From Chelydra serpentina (taxonomy: Eukaryota > Chordata > Testudines > Chelydridae): a DNA stretch of 64,000 bases. Where the stretch lies: assembly GCA_037349315.1 (NCBI GenBank), contig JBAIAC010000051.1:23844001-23908000 (forward strand), in the 5' to 3' direction. The position numbers and the translations under genes are program-made. Below, in pieces: positions 32,961 to 44,550 of the stretch. The notes beneath the pieces are model-generated. The model was not told the origin of the DNA. It saw only the letters and a list, made by a program, of their open reading frames with translations, and ran no database searches. Numbering within the stretch: position 1 is the first letter of the stretch; each line of letters starts with the position of its first letter.

Positions 32961-35337
32961 TGGGAGCTCTGGGAACTCTTAAGAAACGAGACATTGTCAG
33001 GGCTTTTCCTCTCTCTCTGTCCCTGTAGCATCTAGTCTTCTGGCTCCTCTGGACGAAGGATGCCCCCACCTCTTTGTCCTGGAAAGGACATACACGTCCA
33101 GTGTTCCGAGTGGGCTAATATCACCATGTGCTATCTTCCAAGGCGGCTGGGTCTGCCCTCTGGCTTTGCTGAGTCAAAACACCGTCCTGTGTGGTGCTGT
33201 CTTCACTGAGAGTTGAGGGCACTCAGCAGCCTGCAGAAGATGCTAGAAGCACATCCTGAGAGGTACTGAGAACCCTTCCACTCCCATTGAAGTCAGTGGC
33301 CTTATAGGTGCTCAGAGCCTGTCTCACCTTCTCTAGCTCATCTTAACTCTGTGTTTCACTCCTGTCTGAATCCGAAACCTCATCCCTTGGAGGCTTCACC
33401 TGCACTGCTTCCATTGTTTGTCTTTTAGGAAGAGTTTGCATCGATCCCATTGACTGAGTGAGACATCCCCTCCAGCCTGTGAGCTGCAGAGCAGGGGGGG
33501 AAATGTGCTTTTCTCTGCTGTAGCCCTTCCCTTAGTCAGACCAGGGAAATGGCTGGCCAGAGTTGAAAGGAAGGTGATTAGAGGGGCGTGACATTGGATC
33601 CCTCTTCCTCTCACACGTGCGCACACATTCGTTTATTCATTCTGCTCCCGTGTTTCCGAGTCCCTTTTTTTGCCATGCATGAAATTAACAGATGTTCTTA
33701 GATAAGCACAGATGTACAGGAAGTGAAGCCAGCTAACATCAGTGTGTGTGTGTGTGTTTGTGTGTGTGTTCACCTTTTCTGCCTCCCCCCAACATTATAC
33801 GCTCAATTACTGACAGAAATACAGTAACAGAGATGGTTGTTTATGGCCAGGATCAGACAGCAATGATGCAATGTGGCCAACTCTCATGGTTTCATGATGA
33901 TTCTCCTGTTATTAGCTATTTTTCCTAAAGTCTCAGCTTCTGGAGTCACGTGGCTAGGTGAGAATTTCAGCTTCCATTCTTGTTTTTAAAAAATAAGTTT
34001 CTAGCTCTTGTGGTGGCAGAGAAAAGTTTGGAAATGTGACCTGAGTGCACCCAAAAGCATGAAAATGTGACCCCCTAATAGTGTAATCATGAGAAGGGAA
34101 ATGAAAAGAACTCCAGATTTTTCAATGTTTATAATCTCCTGATTGTTAAGCCAATCTTACGATTGTTGGGAGAGCTTTGTCACAGTTCCAGGGCCAGTGC
34201 ACCTCGGAGCCCTTTGTGGTCTCCTTGAGGGCACTCCGACTCAGGTCTCAGGCTTCGGGGCGGGAACTCATGCTCCTCTCCCTCCTGACCAGGGATTAGG
34301 CTGCAATTCCCTTTTGAATTCACTGTCGGTATCTCAGCGGGTCTGACTTTAGTCCAGTCCCAGCCATTCTGCTCTCTCCCAGAGGCTGCGACAGTGTCTA
34401 CCAGTGATCAGCCTTCACAGAGCACAGTGCATTTACTTGGGACAGGCATTACAGAGAACCCATCGTGTAAAACAACAGGTAGTCTAGACGCACACCTGGC
34501 TTACGAGGTGTCGCCCATTTTCCACATGGGGACCCTGGCAAGTCTCCAAAGTCCTTCAAACTCTGCCAGCAGAGTATTGCGCTCTTGGTTAAAGTCTCAC
34601 ATCAGTTTGTGGATCAAGTGAGGGTCTCCTGAGTCAGAGCTGGCTGACTCTGTATATCATTCTTCCTTCTTTGTTTGCTGGACCGTCTAAACCGGTCGAT
34701 GCAATTCCCCACAATGGGTGGTGCTTCTCCCGAGCTGTTTACCTGTCCTAACTTTTGCATTAATTATCCCCCAACTGATATTAGTTCCTGGGGAAAGCTC
34801 AGTATCCCTCTTCGTAGAACCAGAATACCATCCCTAGCTCCCAAAGATACATAAAACATTTAGAGATCTAATAGTCTGGGGATATTCTATGAGCTCATAG
34901 CGGCTGGCACATCTCAATATGATCGTCGTTGAAGAAGGCACCCCACTTCTAAAGTCTCATATCTGTCACATCTCCCCCACTGGAAGCAAAATAAATTAAC
35001 TCGTTCACACCCGGTAGTTAACGATACAATGTGAGCAGGGAAACTGAGTCACATGCATTCCTTCATAAAAATTATCCCATACATATCCCAGTTCTCCTGA
35101 GGCCTGACTCCTGCTTTTGGAGCACTTGGGGTTGGCGATGCTGCCGTGCCACTTTGTGTGGCACGCCTACATGGCTGAGCCATGAGTGCTGCTGTGATGG
35201 GGTTGTGGTGCAACTGGGAAGCGTGTCGGTATGTCCCTGTTTGCTCTGAATGGGTAGCGTTCTGAGAGCGTGCCATGACGAGCAGAGGTGGGGGAGTAGA
35301 AATTGCACCAAAAATGCCTTGTCGGGGGAGGCTCTGA
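32961..35337. other. Intervening DNA; possible old hAT-type MITE at ~33872-34170
   Basis: No gene seen. A (GT)n tract lies at 33741-33770. Near 33879, GGCCAACTCTCATGGTTTCA resembles the left end of the TTGCCAACTC hAT-type MITE family, with AATCTTACGATTGTTGGGAG at ~34154 as a possible right end, but divergence is high. A CATTGAAGTCAGTGGC fragment lies at 33283-33300. Confidence 0.4.
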
Positions 35338-35720
35338 AACGATTTGTGAATTCAGGTCGAATTTGGCAAATAGTTTCAGCTGGAAAAAAAACTGTGGGAA
35401 AAAAATCAGAACTGTCAAAGTGGTTCGTTTCAACCTTTCTGACATATTATTTCAACGTTTTAGTTTTGAAACAACGTTTTCAGAATGAAATGCCAGTGCC
35501 AATTGACATTTCGTTTAGGAAATGTTGCTCCGAGTTGACATTTGAAACGTTTTGTTCACCCTGGATGGCATTTTTTGGTGTGTTTTTTGTTGTTGTTTCA
35601 TCAAGAAAAAATTCCATTTTGGTTTGCAATGAAACACCTTCAGGGTGAGAGGGGGGATTTTTTTGGTTCAGCCAGCGAACTGGGCAAATCAATTCTTTGC
35701 TCACCTCTGACAACCAGTTT
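35338..35720. repeat. Degenerate A/T-rich dispersed repeat
   Basis: A stretch of recurring words such as GAAACGATTT, AAATAGTTTC, TTTTGAAACAACGTTTT, TCAGAATGAAAT, GACATTTCGTTT and TTTGAAACGTTTTG. It looks like an internally repetitive, diverged sequence without coding sense; the frames on both strands reflect low complexity. Confidence 0.5.
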
Positions 35721-36035
35721 GGTCATGGTCCAGGATAGAACCAGGCTTTCCAGTTCTGAAGCCATGAGCCTCCACAGCTCAAGCTGGGAGCAGGGAGGAA
35801 GCTCGCTGCAAATGGGGGGCAGAGAGATAGGAGGGGAAATGAGAGGCAGTACTGAGATTCAGTGGGGGAGGCTGGGAAGGAGGGTCCCCAGGGTTTCTAC
35901 TGGCTCCCAGGCAAGTTCCAACCCCTCTGGATCCCACTCTTGCCCCTGCCCCCATGGGCACTAGGTTTGTGGTGCCAGGAACAGGTCCAAGCAGACCCAT
36001 CCTGTCCATAGGATGGACCAGGGCAACTGCTTCTG

Positions 36036-36358
36036 GCCCCGTGCTTTGGGGGGGCCCGTGCTTCAGGGGGACATGAGGTTCAGGGCAGCCTGGGGATCTA
36101 GTGGGGGGCCTGACACCAGCAGCAATGAGAGACCTGGTCCCAGCCCGCCTCACTCCAATCTGCCCTGCCCCACGAGCTCCCGGCATCACTTGGGGGAGGG
36201 GGCGAAGCCAGAAAGACGTGGGGTTGGGGCTTGGGGGAAGGGGCGGAATGGGAGGGGCTGGGAGGGGTGGAGCAGGGGCGGGAAGAGGCGGGGCAGGGCA
36301 GAGCAGTGGCAGGACATCTGCCATCCACAAGAGCTGGAAGATAGGACTTGATAAAATG
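36036..36358 (-). repeat. Left arm of a long inverted repeat (GC-rich unit)
   Basis: Read on the minus strand from 36358 outward: CATTTTATCAAG, CTTCCAGCTCTTGTGGATGG, then a C-rich block (CCCGCCCC...), GCCGGGAGCTCG, GGGCTGGGACCAGGTC, and AGGCCCCCCACTAGA to GCACGGGCCCCCCC. The same order appears on the plus strand at 37143-37545. There is no coding domain; the long frames here are GC artefacts. Confidence 0.75.
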
Positions 36359-37142
36359 TATGTACAGCTGCTTGCATATTAAATAATTAGATTATGCTCA
36401 TGTGAAACCATTCCATGGAGGCCTAGGAATTAGGATCAATGATCAGGTAGACGTGTTCTAATTTTGCCAATATTATCCGATTTACTACAGATAGTAGTTC
36501 AGTATTAATTGCATATTTCTTGGGAGCTGTGTTGGTAATAACACATTTCAGCCCAATGAGTCCCACATTTCAGCCCAATGAATATTTATGGCTTAGTCAG
36601 GAAGGCTTGAAAACAATAACGATGATGTGGGGAGCTTTGGGTATTTCCAGAGGGAGCAAAATATTCTGGAAAGGAGCCTTGAGTATAACCAAAGAAATCC
36701 CTTGGAAATCTGTTAGTGGAGGTAGCTGAGTTTGAGGCTTGCTCTGGAAGTTGGAGTTTTGTTGCAGGAACTCAGGAAAGTGGAAGTTTGGGCGCTTTAG
36801 CCAGCCATCTTGGAGTTAGAACTTCCGTTCAGGAGAGAATCGTGTTTGCAAGTGCAGATGACTCAGCACCAGAGAAATAAAAGAACAGGAGGCAAGTCTG
36901 TTAAGAAACTACTGAATATCCAGGTTACTTGATTTATATATTATGCACATGTGTCCTGAAAGGATTCTCAAATTGTTCTGTTACAATAGTTCATTTCTTA
37001 GAAATCGGGATAAGAATGGCCTTATTGCTAGGCATCATACTAAAGAATACTGTTGCAGGGGTGTATGGTAACAGGTGCATGTGCCTAGCCTTGAATAGTA
37101 ATAACTCAAACGGACACTGGTAGCAGTGGAGCAAGAAGACAG

Positions 37143-37545
37143 CATTTTATCAAGACCTGTCTTCCAGCTCTTGTGGATGGCAGATATCTGGGGGATTATA
37201 ACCAGAATGGGAACACAAGCTTAACTACCGTGGACATAACAAGAAGATGTTATGCATGCAAGGCTGTCCCTAGGGGGCAGCGTGGCCCGGGACAACCCCG
37301 CCCCTCTGTCCCAGGCCCCACCCCCACTTCGCCCCTTCCCTCAAACCTCTACCCCGCCCCGCCTCTTTCCGGTTTCCGCCCCCTCGCCCGAGTGACGCCG
37401 GGAGCTGGTGAGGCGTGGCAGATCGGAGTGGGGTGGGCTGGGACCAGGTCACTTGCTGCTGCCGGCGCCAGGCCCCCCGCTAGTCCCCCAAGCTTCCCTG
37501 GACCCCTCGTCCCTGTGAAGCGCAGGGCCCCCAAAGTGTGGCAAG
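37143..37545 (+). repeat. Right arm of the long inverted repeat
   Basis: CATTTTATCAAGACCTGTCTT at 37143 and CCAGCTCTTGTGGATGG match the reverse complement of the left arm with only a few differences over ~48 bases. After an extra ~70-100 bp stretch (37191-37290), the GC-rich block follows with GCCGGGAGCTGG, GGGCTGGGACCAGGTC, AGGCCCCCCGCTAG and GAAGCGCAGGGCCCCC. The spacer between arms is ~784 bp and shows nothing recognisable. Confidence 0.75.
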
Positions 37546-38061
37546 CTTTGGTGGAGCTGGGCCCACATTCCTAAATATTGGTGGAGCATGGGCACCACGG
37601 GCCCATATAACTCGCCTCCTATGCCTGCCCCCCAAATAAGCATGGACCTCCCATAATATTTCCACAGTGCAGTGCTAGCCCCCTCTCTCCCACCTCACAC
37701 CATGTCCATCACCCCTGGCTCAAGCTAAAGGAATGAACCTTAGAGCTGAGAATTATACCAGAAGCATCTCCTCTCGACTGGACACACTGGGGGACAGGTA
37801 ACACACACAGACCAGTAGGTTACACGTATGTGCATCTTTTTCTCTACATGTGTGTCTGAGAGAGAGTGTGTCTGTTCCCACTGGCCTGAGAGTGAGCACA
37901 CAATTTTCTAGAGCTGGTTGGTGTATTAAGGAGTGGAATAGCTGGAATCAAAAGCAGCTTATCTTCTGCCTTTCCTGCTCCCTAAATGCAGTGCCAGAGT
38001 TTTGCACGTCAATTAAAGGCCTTCTGAGCCTGAATGCCAGGATCAGGGTGGTTCCTGAGAG

Positions 38062-38424
38062 CATAGGCGCCAACTTCCCCTCTTCCCGGTGGGTGTTTGA
38101 CCCCCACCCGCCTCTTCCCACCCCTGCACCGCCCTCGCCCTGCCACCATTCCACCCCTTCCCCAAAGTCCCAGCCCCGCATTCCACCCCTGAGTCCCCAC
38201 CCTTGCCCAGCCTCTTCTCTGCCAGGTCCCCGCTCCTCCCCTTCCCTCCCGGAAAGTCCTAAGTGCTGCCACACAGCTGTTAGGCGGCGGGGCGGGAAGC
38301 GCTGGGAGGGAGGGGGAGGACCGGGGATGTGGCACGCTTAGGAGGGGGGAGGAGGTGAGGCGGGGGGAGCTTGGCTGCTGGTGGGTGCTCCAGCCCCGGA
38401 GCACCCATGGAGTCGGCACCTATG
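38062..38424. mobile_element. hAT-type non-autonomous element, 363 bp
   Basis: Left end CATAGGCGCCAACTTCC; right end GGAGTCGGCACCTATG. Flanking 8-bp direct repeats are identical, CCTGAGAG at 38054-38061 and 38425-38432. The interior is C-rich on the left and carries GGGTGCTCCAGCCCCGGAGCACCCA, a strong hairpin, near the right end. There is no transposase. The 8-bp duplication places it with hAT. Confidence 0.88.
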
Positions 38425-38833
38425 CCTGAGAGCCCTGATCCTCACTGAACCCAGCTGGAATTATTCATTGGATTTGCAGTGAAGCAGAAGCAGGAAGTGG
38501 TGCTGGTGACTGAGTGGATGGCACGCTTCCCTCTCCCTCACCAGTGAATCAGTGGCCCATCTTGATGGTGGGGTGCTGTGCTGCCGGACATGCCATCTTT
38601 CAGAGGAGCTGTAAAACCCAGCTGCTGACCACTTGTGGCCATTAAAAACCTCATGGTGCTTTTCACAAAGAGAAACAATCAACCCCAGTGTCCTGGGTAA
38701 ATTCCATTGGCATATCTCTGCTCACCTAAAATTCCCCCTGTAGGTCCAACTGAATCATTCTTTGCTTTCTGCCTGAACCGCTGCATGCCATTGGTACAAA
38801 CACTTGAAAGTCTGTTGCCTTCCACCCTAGAGC

Positions 38834-38957
38834 TAGGGTGACCAGACAGCAAGTGTGAAAAACCGGGATGGGAGAGAGGGGGTAATAGGAGCCTATATAA
38901 GAAAAAGACCCAAAAATCGGGACTGTCCCTATAAAATCGGGACAGCTGGTCACCCTA
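38834..38957. mobile_element. hAT-type MITE, 124 bp, second copy
   Basis: Ends TAGGGTGACCAGACAGC and GGTCACCCTA. The flanks are identical 8-bp repeats, CCTAGAGC at 38826-38833 and 38958-38965. The interior phrases CCTATATAAGAAAAAG, ATCGGGACTGTCCC and TATAAAATCGGGAC match the inverse of the element at 2257-2381. Confidence 0.92.
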
Positions 38958-39868
38958 CCTAGAGCTGGCTGCATTTCAATGACGGGGAAATTGATGTTTC
39001 CTTGTATCAATTGTAGTTAGTTTGAACAGTATTTGGGGATCAAGCAGTGTTACAAATATTTTAAATGACCTTGTTTTGTATTATTATTATTTATTTTATG
39101 ACCGAGTTCCTCGCCTTCACTTTTATCACCCCCCTCAGAGAAGGGGCAAGTGCTGTGAACTGGGGGACAGCTGAAATGGCTCTGTGAAATTTAGAAGCGA
39201 CATTTTGCCCCTGATTCTGCACTCCTTAGGCAAATCTTCCACTGCTGTCAAAGCTCTTATGGACATCACTGGGACTTTTGTCTAAGTCCCTTGTGCAGCA
39301 AAGGACAGGAGCACATTTAAGCCCTTTGCTGAATCAGTTTCTATGTCAGAAAAGCAGAATTGGGCCCAAAATGAGTATATGGCTTCTAAATTCCTCAAGG
39401 TCCCTTGCATGTATTTATGCATGTCTGTCTGTCACACACAGGCACCCTCCGGTCAATACTGACATTCACCCACCTCTTTTAATTTTAGCCTCCATGGAAA
39501 CATCTCTGGGCATCCACCAGCCACCCCTCGTGCCCCGTGCACAAACATCTGTTTGGATGTTGGCTTTAAATCACGCTCTATGAGCCATTGACAGATGAAG
39601 GCCAGTGGGCACAGATGCCCAGGACACTGCCCAGGAGCCGAGAACTGAGGCAGCAGATGTGCCAGCCTGCCCCCTTTCTTCCCTTTTAGCCTCCCTAATC
39701 AGCACGGAGCAGGCTGGCTGTCTTAACAGGCAGCCAGGCCCTGATGGGACTCCCAGAGTGGGGATGGGGAACCCTCTGAGACAATCGCATTACTCCAAGT
39801 AACACTGAACCCTGCATTTCTGCTCAGGGTTAAATGTACGACCAGAGAGTCCCCAAGCTCAGCCCTGG

Positions 39869-40070
39869 AGTGGGAGGAAGGATCCAATAGGTAGGATGCT
39901 GGGACTTAGGGGGCTGAAGTTTAATTCCTAGTTCAGCCACAGACTTCCTGCATGACTTTGAGTAAGTCACTTCACCAGCCACGTACCCCCCTTTCCCCAC
40001 ATGTAAAATGGTGGTAGCACTTCCTACTTCCCAGGGGTGTTGTGAGGGTAAAATTCACCAGGGAGTATGA
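39869..40070 (+). mobile_element. MIR-type SINE
   Basis: The order GGATCCAATAGGTAGGATGCTGG, TTCCTAGTTCAGCCACAG, CTGCATGACTTTGAGTAAGTCACTTC, TGTAAAATGGTGGTAGCACTTCC, GGGTGTTGTGAGGGTAAA and TATGAAGCGCTCAG follows the MIR/CORE-SINE consensus from tRNA-like head to tail. Confidence 0.75.
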
Positions 40071-40180
40071 AGCGCTCAGCTACTCTGCAGAGGAGAGCCA
40101 GATTAATTCCTAGACAGACAGATCTGGGCTCGGAGGTGTTCAAATTTGGGAACAGGCCTAGTATTAAGATGGAGACAAAA

Positions 40181-40552
40181 GACGTAAGACTAACCATACT
40201 GGGTCAGACCAATAGTCCATCTCGCCCGATATCCTGTCTTCCAACAGTGGCTGCTGCCAGATGCTTCAGAGGGAATGAACAGAACAGGCGATAATGTCGA
40301 CTGATCCATCCCCTGTCATCCAGTCCCAGCTTCTGGCAGTCAGAGGCTTAGGGACACCCAGACCATGGGGTTTTGTCCCTGACTATCTTGGCTAAAAGCC
40401 ATTGATGGACCTGTCCTCCATGAACTTAGCTAATTATTTTTTGAACCCAATTATACTTTTGGCCTTCACAGCATCCCCTGACAATGAGTTCCACAGGTTG
40501 ACTGTGCATTGTGTGAAGAAGTGCTTCCTTATGTTTGTTTGAAACCTGCTGT
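40181..40552 (-). mobile_element. CR1 3' end fragment (GTTCTT-type family)
   Basis: Minus-strand copy: the plus-strand words ATACTGGGTCAGACCAATAG, CAACAGTGGCTGCTGCCAGA, CTTCAGAGGGAATGAACAGAACAGG, TAGCCATTGATGG-like (AAAAGCCATTGATGGACC) and GTGTGAAGAAGTGCTTCC are the reverse of CR1 3' UTR and ORF2 end. No coding capacity remains. Confidence 0.85.
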
Positions 40553-42297
40553 CCATGTCAGGTGTGCAGTCAGCAGTCTCATCATGCAGCTTGTCTTCAG
40601 ATGCAACCATGTGTTTCTAATAATACATCCTCAGCCCATGTTGGCTCAAGTGATGATATTTTACACTTAACTGTCAACAGCACAAAATGCCCCAGTGATG
40701 TGCAATTTCACAGGCAGGGCCAAGCAGGGATAGATTTATTATCCTCACAGCATGTAAGTCCATTAACAAATAACATCAGGTGCCAAAATCAGCTTCTCTG
40801 GTACTGTTTTCAGGGCAGTTGTGTCAGTTCAGCCACTTGGCTTTAGCTTTTACACACATTCCAACCAGCCAACCTAAGAGCCTCTAAACAACTACTAGTA
40901 ATTTCACCATGGCACAACACAGATATTGTTCTTCTGAATGTCCTACATAAAGACAACCACAAGGAAAAGAGCAATGAAAATGTAAGAGATACAATCTGCT
41001 GGGTTTAATGTGTATCTCTTTTGCATGCATTATACGTTTCATCTGGTATATTGCACTTGTATGTAAAATATATATAACCAGACAGGTTTCTGCAACATAT
41101 TTCATAACTAGAGATAGGTTTGAGCCCATCAGCAGAAACTACTATACCAATTAAGCAAAAGTGTGCAGTGTTTTTGCAATGTGGACAAATGTCTGTTAGG
41201 GACTAAGCTGAGACCAACAACCTCATTTCACATGTGAGCCAGCTTAGCATTACACTTTGACCTCGAGATGAATGAGGAATGTAATACCACCAGAGCTAGT
41301 GTCTAACACCATGTTCCTTCTGCAGACACCACTCTTGTTGACTTCAAAGGAAGCCTTGTCTGCATGAGGCACACAGGACCAGTCCCGCAGTAGATAACTG
41401 CCTTGGGGACTCTGACCTACTGACACACACTAGAATCTGCAGCTGTTTTGTGTCTCGCCTCTCTGGTCATTTCCGAATCATTCACCATTAGAAAGTGCTC
41501 CCCCCTGCACACTCTCAGTCAATAACTACTCACAGAGCCAGTGCCGCACTGTTGAGCAGCAGCCCCGCGAGTGGATGAGCAGCCGTGTAAATGGAAGGTG
41601 ACAGTGGCACAGAGTTGACCCCAAGGTTAGAAAAATAGGTTACCATCCAGCAGTAACAAAGCTCGTTAATGCGGCTGGTAACTCCAGGCATACGCCTGGG
41701 GTTTCTTTTAAGCGTACGAGGATGGCTCTGAACACCGAAAAGGGGTTTTGTTATCAAGTGCCTTGGAGCATTTCCTTCAGAGGAGGAGAAATCTCACTTC
41801 CTCAGTCCGCCTCTTTCCCTCTCTGGGTCCCCTCTGTGGATTCCTGGCTTTGTGCTCTCTCTTTCTTGGTTCTGCTTTCTCTTGTGCCCTCTCTCTCGGT
41901 TTCCTCTCGGGGAGATGTGCCAGCCTTCTCAGCATCTCTGTGTAGGTGTAAAAGGAAGAGCTAATAGAATGTCTCGTGAAGTGTTGTGGATGGACTGCAC
42001 CCAAGACATGGGACTGGATCCCAAGCCTTTGGAGTCTCTGGAAAGACTTTGGATCAGGCCCTAGTTGACCAGAGCAGGTGTGAATGTGTGAGGGCCATAT
42101 GTCAGCACTCTAGAAGGTGCTGGGTGGGGAGGGAGAGAGGAGAATGACAAACCGGTGGCACTGTGACAGCTGGTGAGTTAGCATGGGGATTATTTTCTCC
42201 AGCCACAAAAAGCAGCTAGACACTTTCGGTCCCGACAGCCTTTCTTGGATTAAGGGAAAACAGCAACATAAGAAAGGACAAACGTCGAGGGTGCATG
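40553..42297. other. Unannotated DNA, no gene seen
   Basis: Frames are short and unsupported; no repeat family recognised. Confidence 0.4.
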
Positions 42298-42586
42298 CAG
42301 TATTGCCAGCTCCAGGTGTTCCAAAATCACAAGTCAGGTCCCCAGGCATCATGAGATTAGCTTCAAAATGATGAGTTTTTTACATAAATAAATGTGGGGT
42401 TCTTTTTGTCTGCCTTTGGGATTTTGAGCCTTTTGGGGTCACACTTTACTCTGCAAGTCCTGGAACCATACTATATTTTTTAATGAAAGCTAAGATTCTC
42501 ATGTAACCACCTGACTCCAGGAGATGGGGCTTTATAAACCCACTAAATACCAGGAGATGATAAAATTATGCGAGCTGGCAGTGCTG
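42298..42586. mobile_element. Probable hAT-type MITE (CAGT...TTGCCAGCTC ends)
   Basis: CAGTATTGCCAGCTC on the left mirrors GAGCTGGCAGTGCTG on the right, a 15-bp inverted repeat with two mismatches and CAG termini common in hAT elements. The interior has ATCATGAGATTAGC, TTTGGGATTTTGAGCC and CCAGGAGAT words and no coding sense. No 8-bp duplication was seen, perhaps through decay. Confidence 0.65.
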
Positions 42587-44000
42587 TCTCCTTTGACAGT
42601 CTGCGCTGAGAACAAAATGGCTGCTGAACGCTGAACAATGCACCCAGGGAAAGTGCTTAGGAATTTCCCCGGGGAAGTACGCAGAAAGCAAGAGGCCCCA
42701 AAACGTCATTGCAATGCTGCAATGCTGCAAGCTTGAATAGAAAGCTCTGTGAGATCCTACTGAGTCCTTCCTTACTTCAGCCAAAAGACAAGAGATAGCC
42801 AAGAGTTAAACTGAACTGGTCGGAGGGCTGCTGCAATTTGAGATTACTAAAGTGTGGTTTGTTACCCAGTGGATAACATTTAACCTGATTTATGTAAACC
42901 AACTGATAAGGTGACTAGTAAGAGACAGGTGGAGGACCCCATCATGATACGAACCCTGTATTAGCTCATCCAGCATGTTTAAAAGACCCTTAGGCCCAGA
43001 TCCACACGGGTATTTTGAAGCCTAAGTCCCAATGATTCCATGGGACTTACCCCTTCCCTGGCTGTGTGACGTACACGCCAACTCCATGGCTCGAGTCTAG
43101 GTGAGTCACTCCAACCAGTTTACACCAGCTGAGGATACAGTGCTTTTATTTGCAAAAATATTGGTGAATCCATTTATTGTTATTTTCTTTTTTTAAAGTA
43201 TTCAGCGTGTTTTGCCTGCAGTCATGTTAGTGACGTGTGGGGACTGCACGGTGTTCTAGGAATCTTTTGTAAGGACCCTAAGGCAAGCAGGTATTTTTGA
43301 ATTTAAACCATGGATCAGAAGGAGCGTGAGAGAGAGAGAGAGAGAGAGCTGCTTTTCTGGGAGAAGTTTGGGAGAAGGGAGGTAGATGGCTTGTAATCTT
43401 CTTACCCTGCCTCGGAGTTCAGTGCCTTGGGTTTGTTTCAGCAGAATGTAATGTCCCTTGTTCTCCCAGGATCTAGTGTTGCTTATGATAATCCTCCTTT
43501 ATGGCTGTAAGAGTTTCTTTGGCACTGTGTGATTGTTTGTAGCTATCCATAAATATTAAATACTGTTACTGGAAGTCTGTTCTCTGGTTTGGTTGGCGAC
43601 TCAGCTAATACCTGGCAGCTTATCCAGCCCCAGAGAGAGAATCCCTGGTGGAAAAGTACAAATCTGCAGGTCTGTGGGCCTACAAATCACACTGTTCTAC
43701 TGCTTGGGAACAGGCCTCTTCAGGTCCATGGCATGTGAGCTGAGGGTGGGATTTTCAAGTGCTTAGCATTGACCTGGTCCTACTGCCACTATGGCCAGTG
43801 GGAGCTTGACCATTGACGTCAGTGGGAGCAGAGACAGGCCAAGGCTGTGGGCTGCCACTGGGTAGGATGTGGATCTGCAACACTGAAAACTAGTCTTGAC
43901 GGAACACAGAGCACCAGTGCAGTAGGGAAGCATCCTGTGTTGGACCCAGGAAAAGTGACTGGATGGGCCCTGATGAGGCAGATGGACCGGATGGGCCCTA
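42587..44000. other. Unannotated DNA with a (GA)n tract
   Basis: (GA)n at about 43326-43349. A CATTGACGTCAGTGGGAG fragment of the dispersed palindromic type is at 43811-43828. No gene recognised. Confidence 0.4.
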
Positions 44001-44177
44001 ATCATAGAATATCAGGGTTGGAAGGGACCTTAGGAGGTCATCTAGTCCAACCCCCTGCTCAAAGCAGGACCAATCCCCAATTTTTGCCCCAGATCCCTAA
44101 ATGGCCCCCTCAAGGATTGAACTCACAACCCTGGGTTTAGCAGGCCAACGCTCAAACCACTGAGCTATCCCTCCCCC
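44001..44177 (-). mobile_element. Complete tRNA-derived SINE with CR1-like tail
   Basis: On the minus strand it reads GGGAGGGATAGCTCAGTGG (A box TAGCTCAGTGG), GTTTGAGCGTTGGCC, GGTTGTGAGTTCAATCC (B box, 44114-44130), a short unrelated body, and a tail CTAGATGACCTCCTAAGG, TCCCTTCCAACCCTGAT, ATTCTATGAT. The tail matches the 3' end of the CR1 copy at 44461 and explains mobilisation by CR1 machinery. This composition is that of the tortoise Pol III/SINE family. Internal Pol III promoter boxes remain recognisable. Confidence 0.93.
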
Positions 44178-44550
44178 CTGAGTTCCTTTTTCTCTTTCTA
44201 ACTTCTACGAGGCTATGACAGTCACCTATGCAGCCACTATACCTAGATCCACTGGCCCTGTGAGCTGGTGCACTGGTTCCCAATCAGTTGAGGCAACTGT
44301 ACCAATTTCCCAGGCTAAGGCCCACTGCCAACCATCAGCTCTCCTCCCTCTGACCCCTCATGGAGCTTGGGCTGCTCCGGATACCAGCTTCTCATTGCCA
44401 GGTAGAGCGTGCACAAAGGAACAAAGGAGGACCAGCACCCAGTCTAGAGGCGGTTGTTAATTTCATAGTTTCATAGATTCTAGGGGTGGAAGGGACCTCG
44501 AGAGGTCATCGAGTCCAGCCCCCTGCCCTCATGGCAGGACCAATTACTGT

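Noticed and set aside
35779..38419. Proline/glycine-rich ORFs (e.g. 35779-36330 minus, 37850-38341 plus)
   Set aside because: They coincide with GC-rich inverted repeats and a hAT-type element; reading frames are by-products of composition.
44101..44177. A functional tRNA gene
   Set aside because: A and B boxes are present, but the cloverleaf region is diverged and continues into a SINE body with a CR1-like tail, so it is a SINE head.
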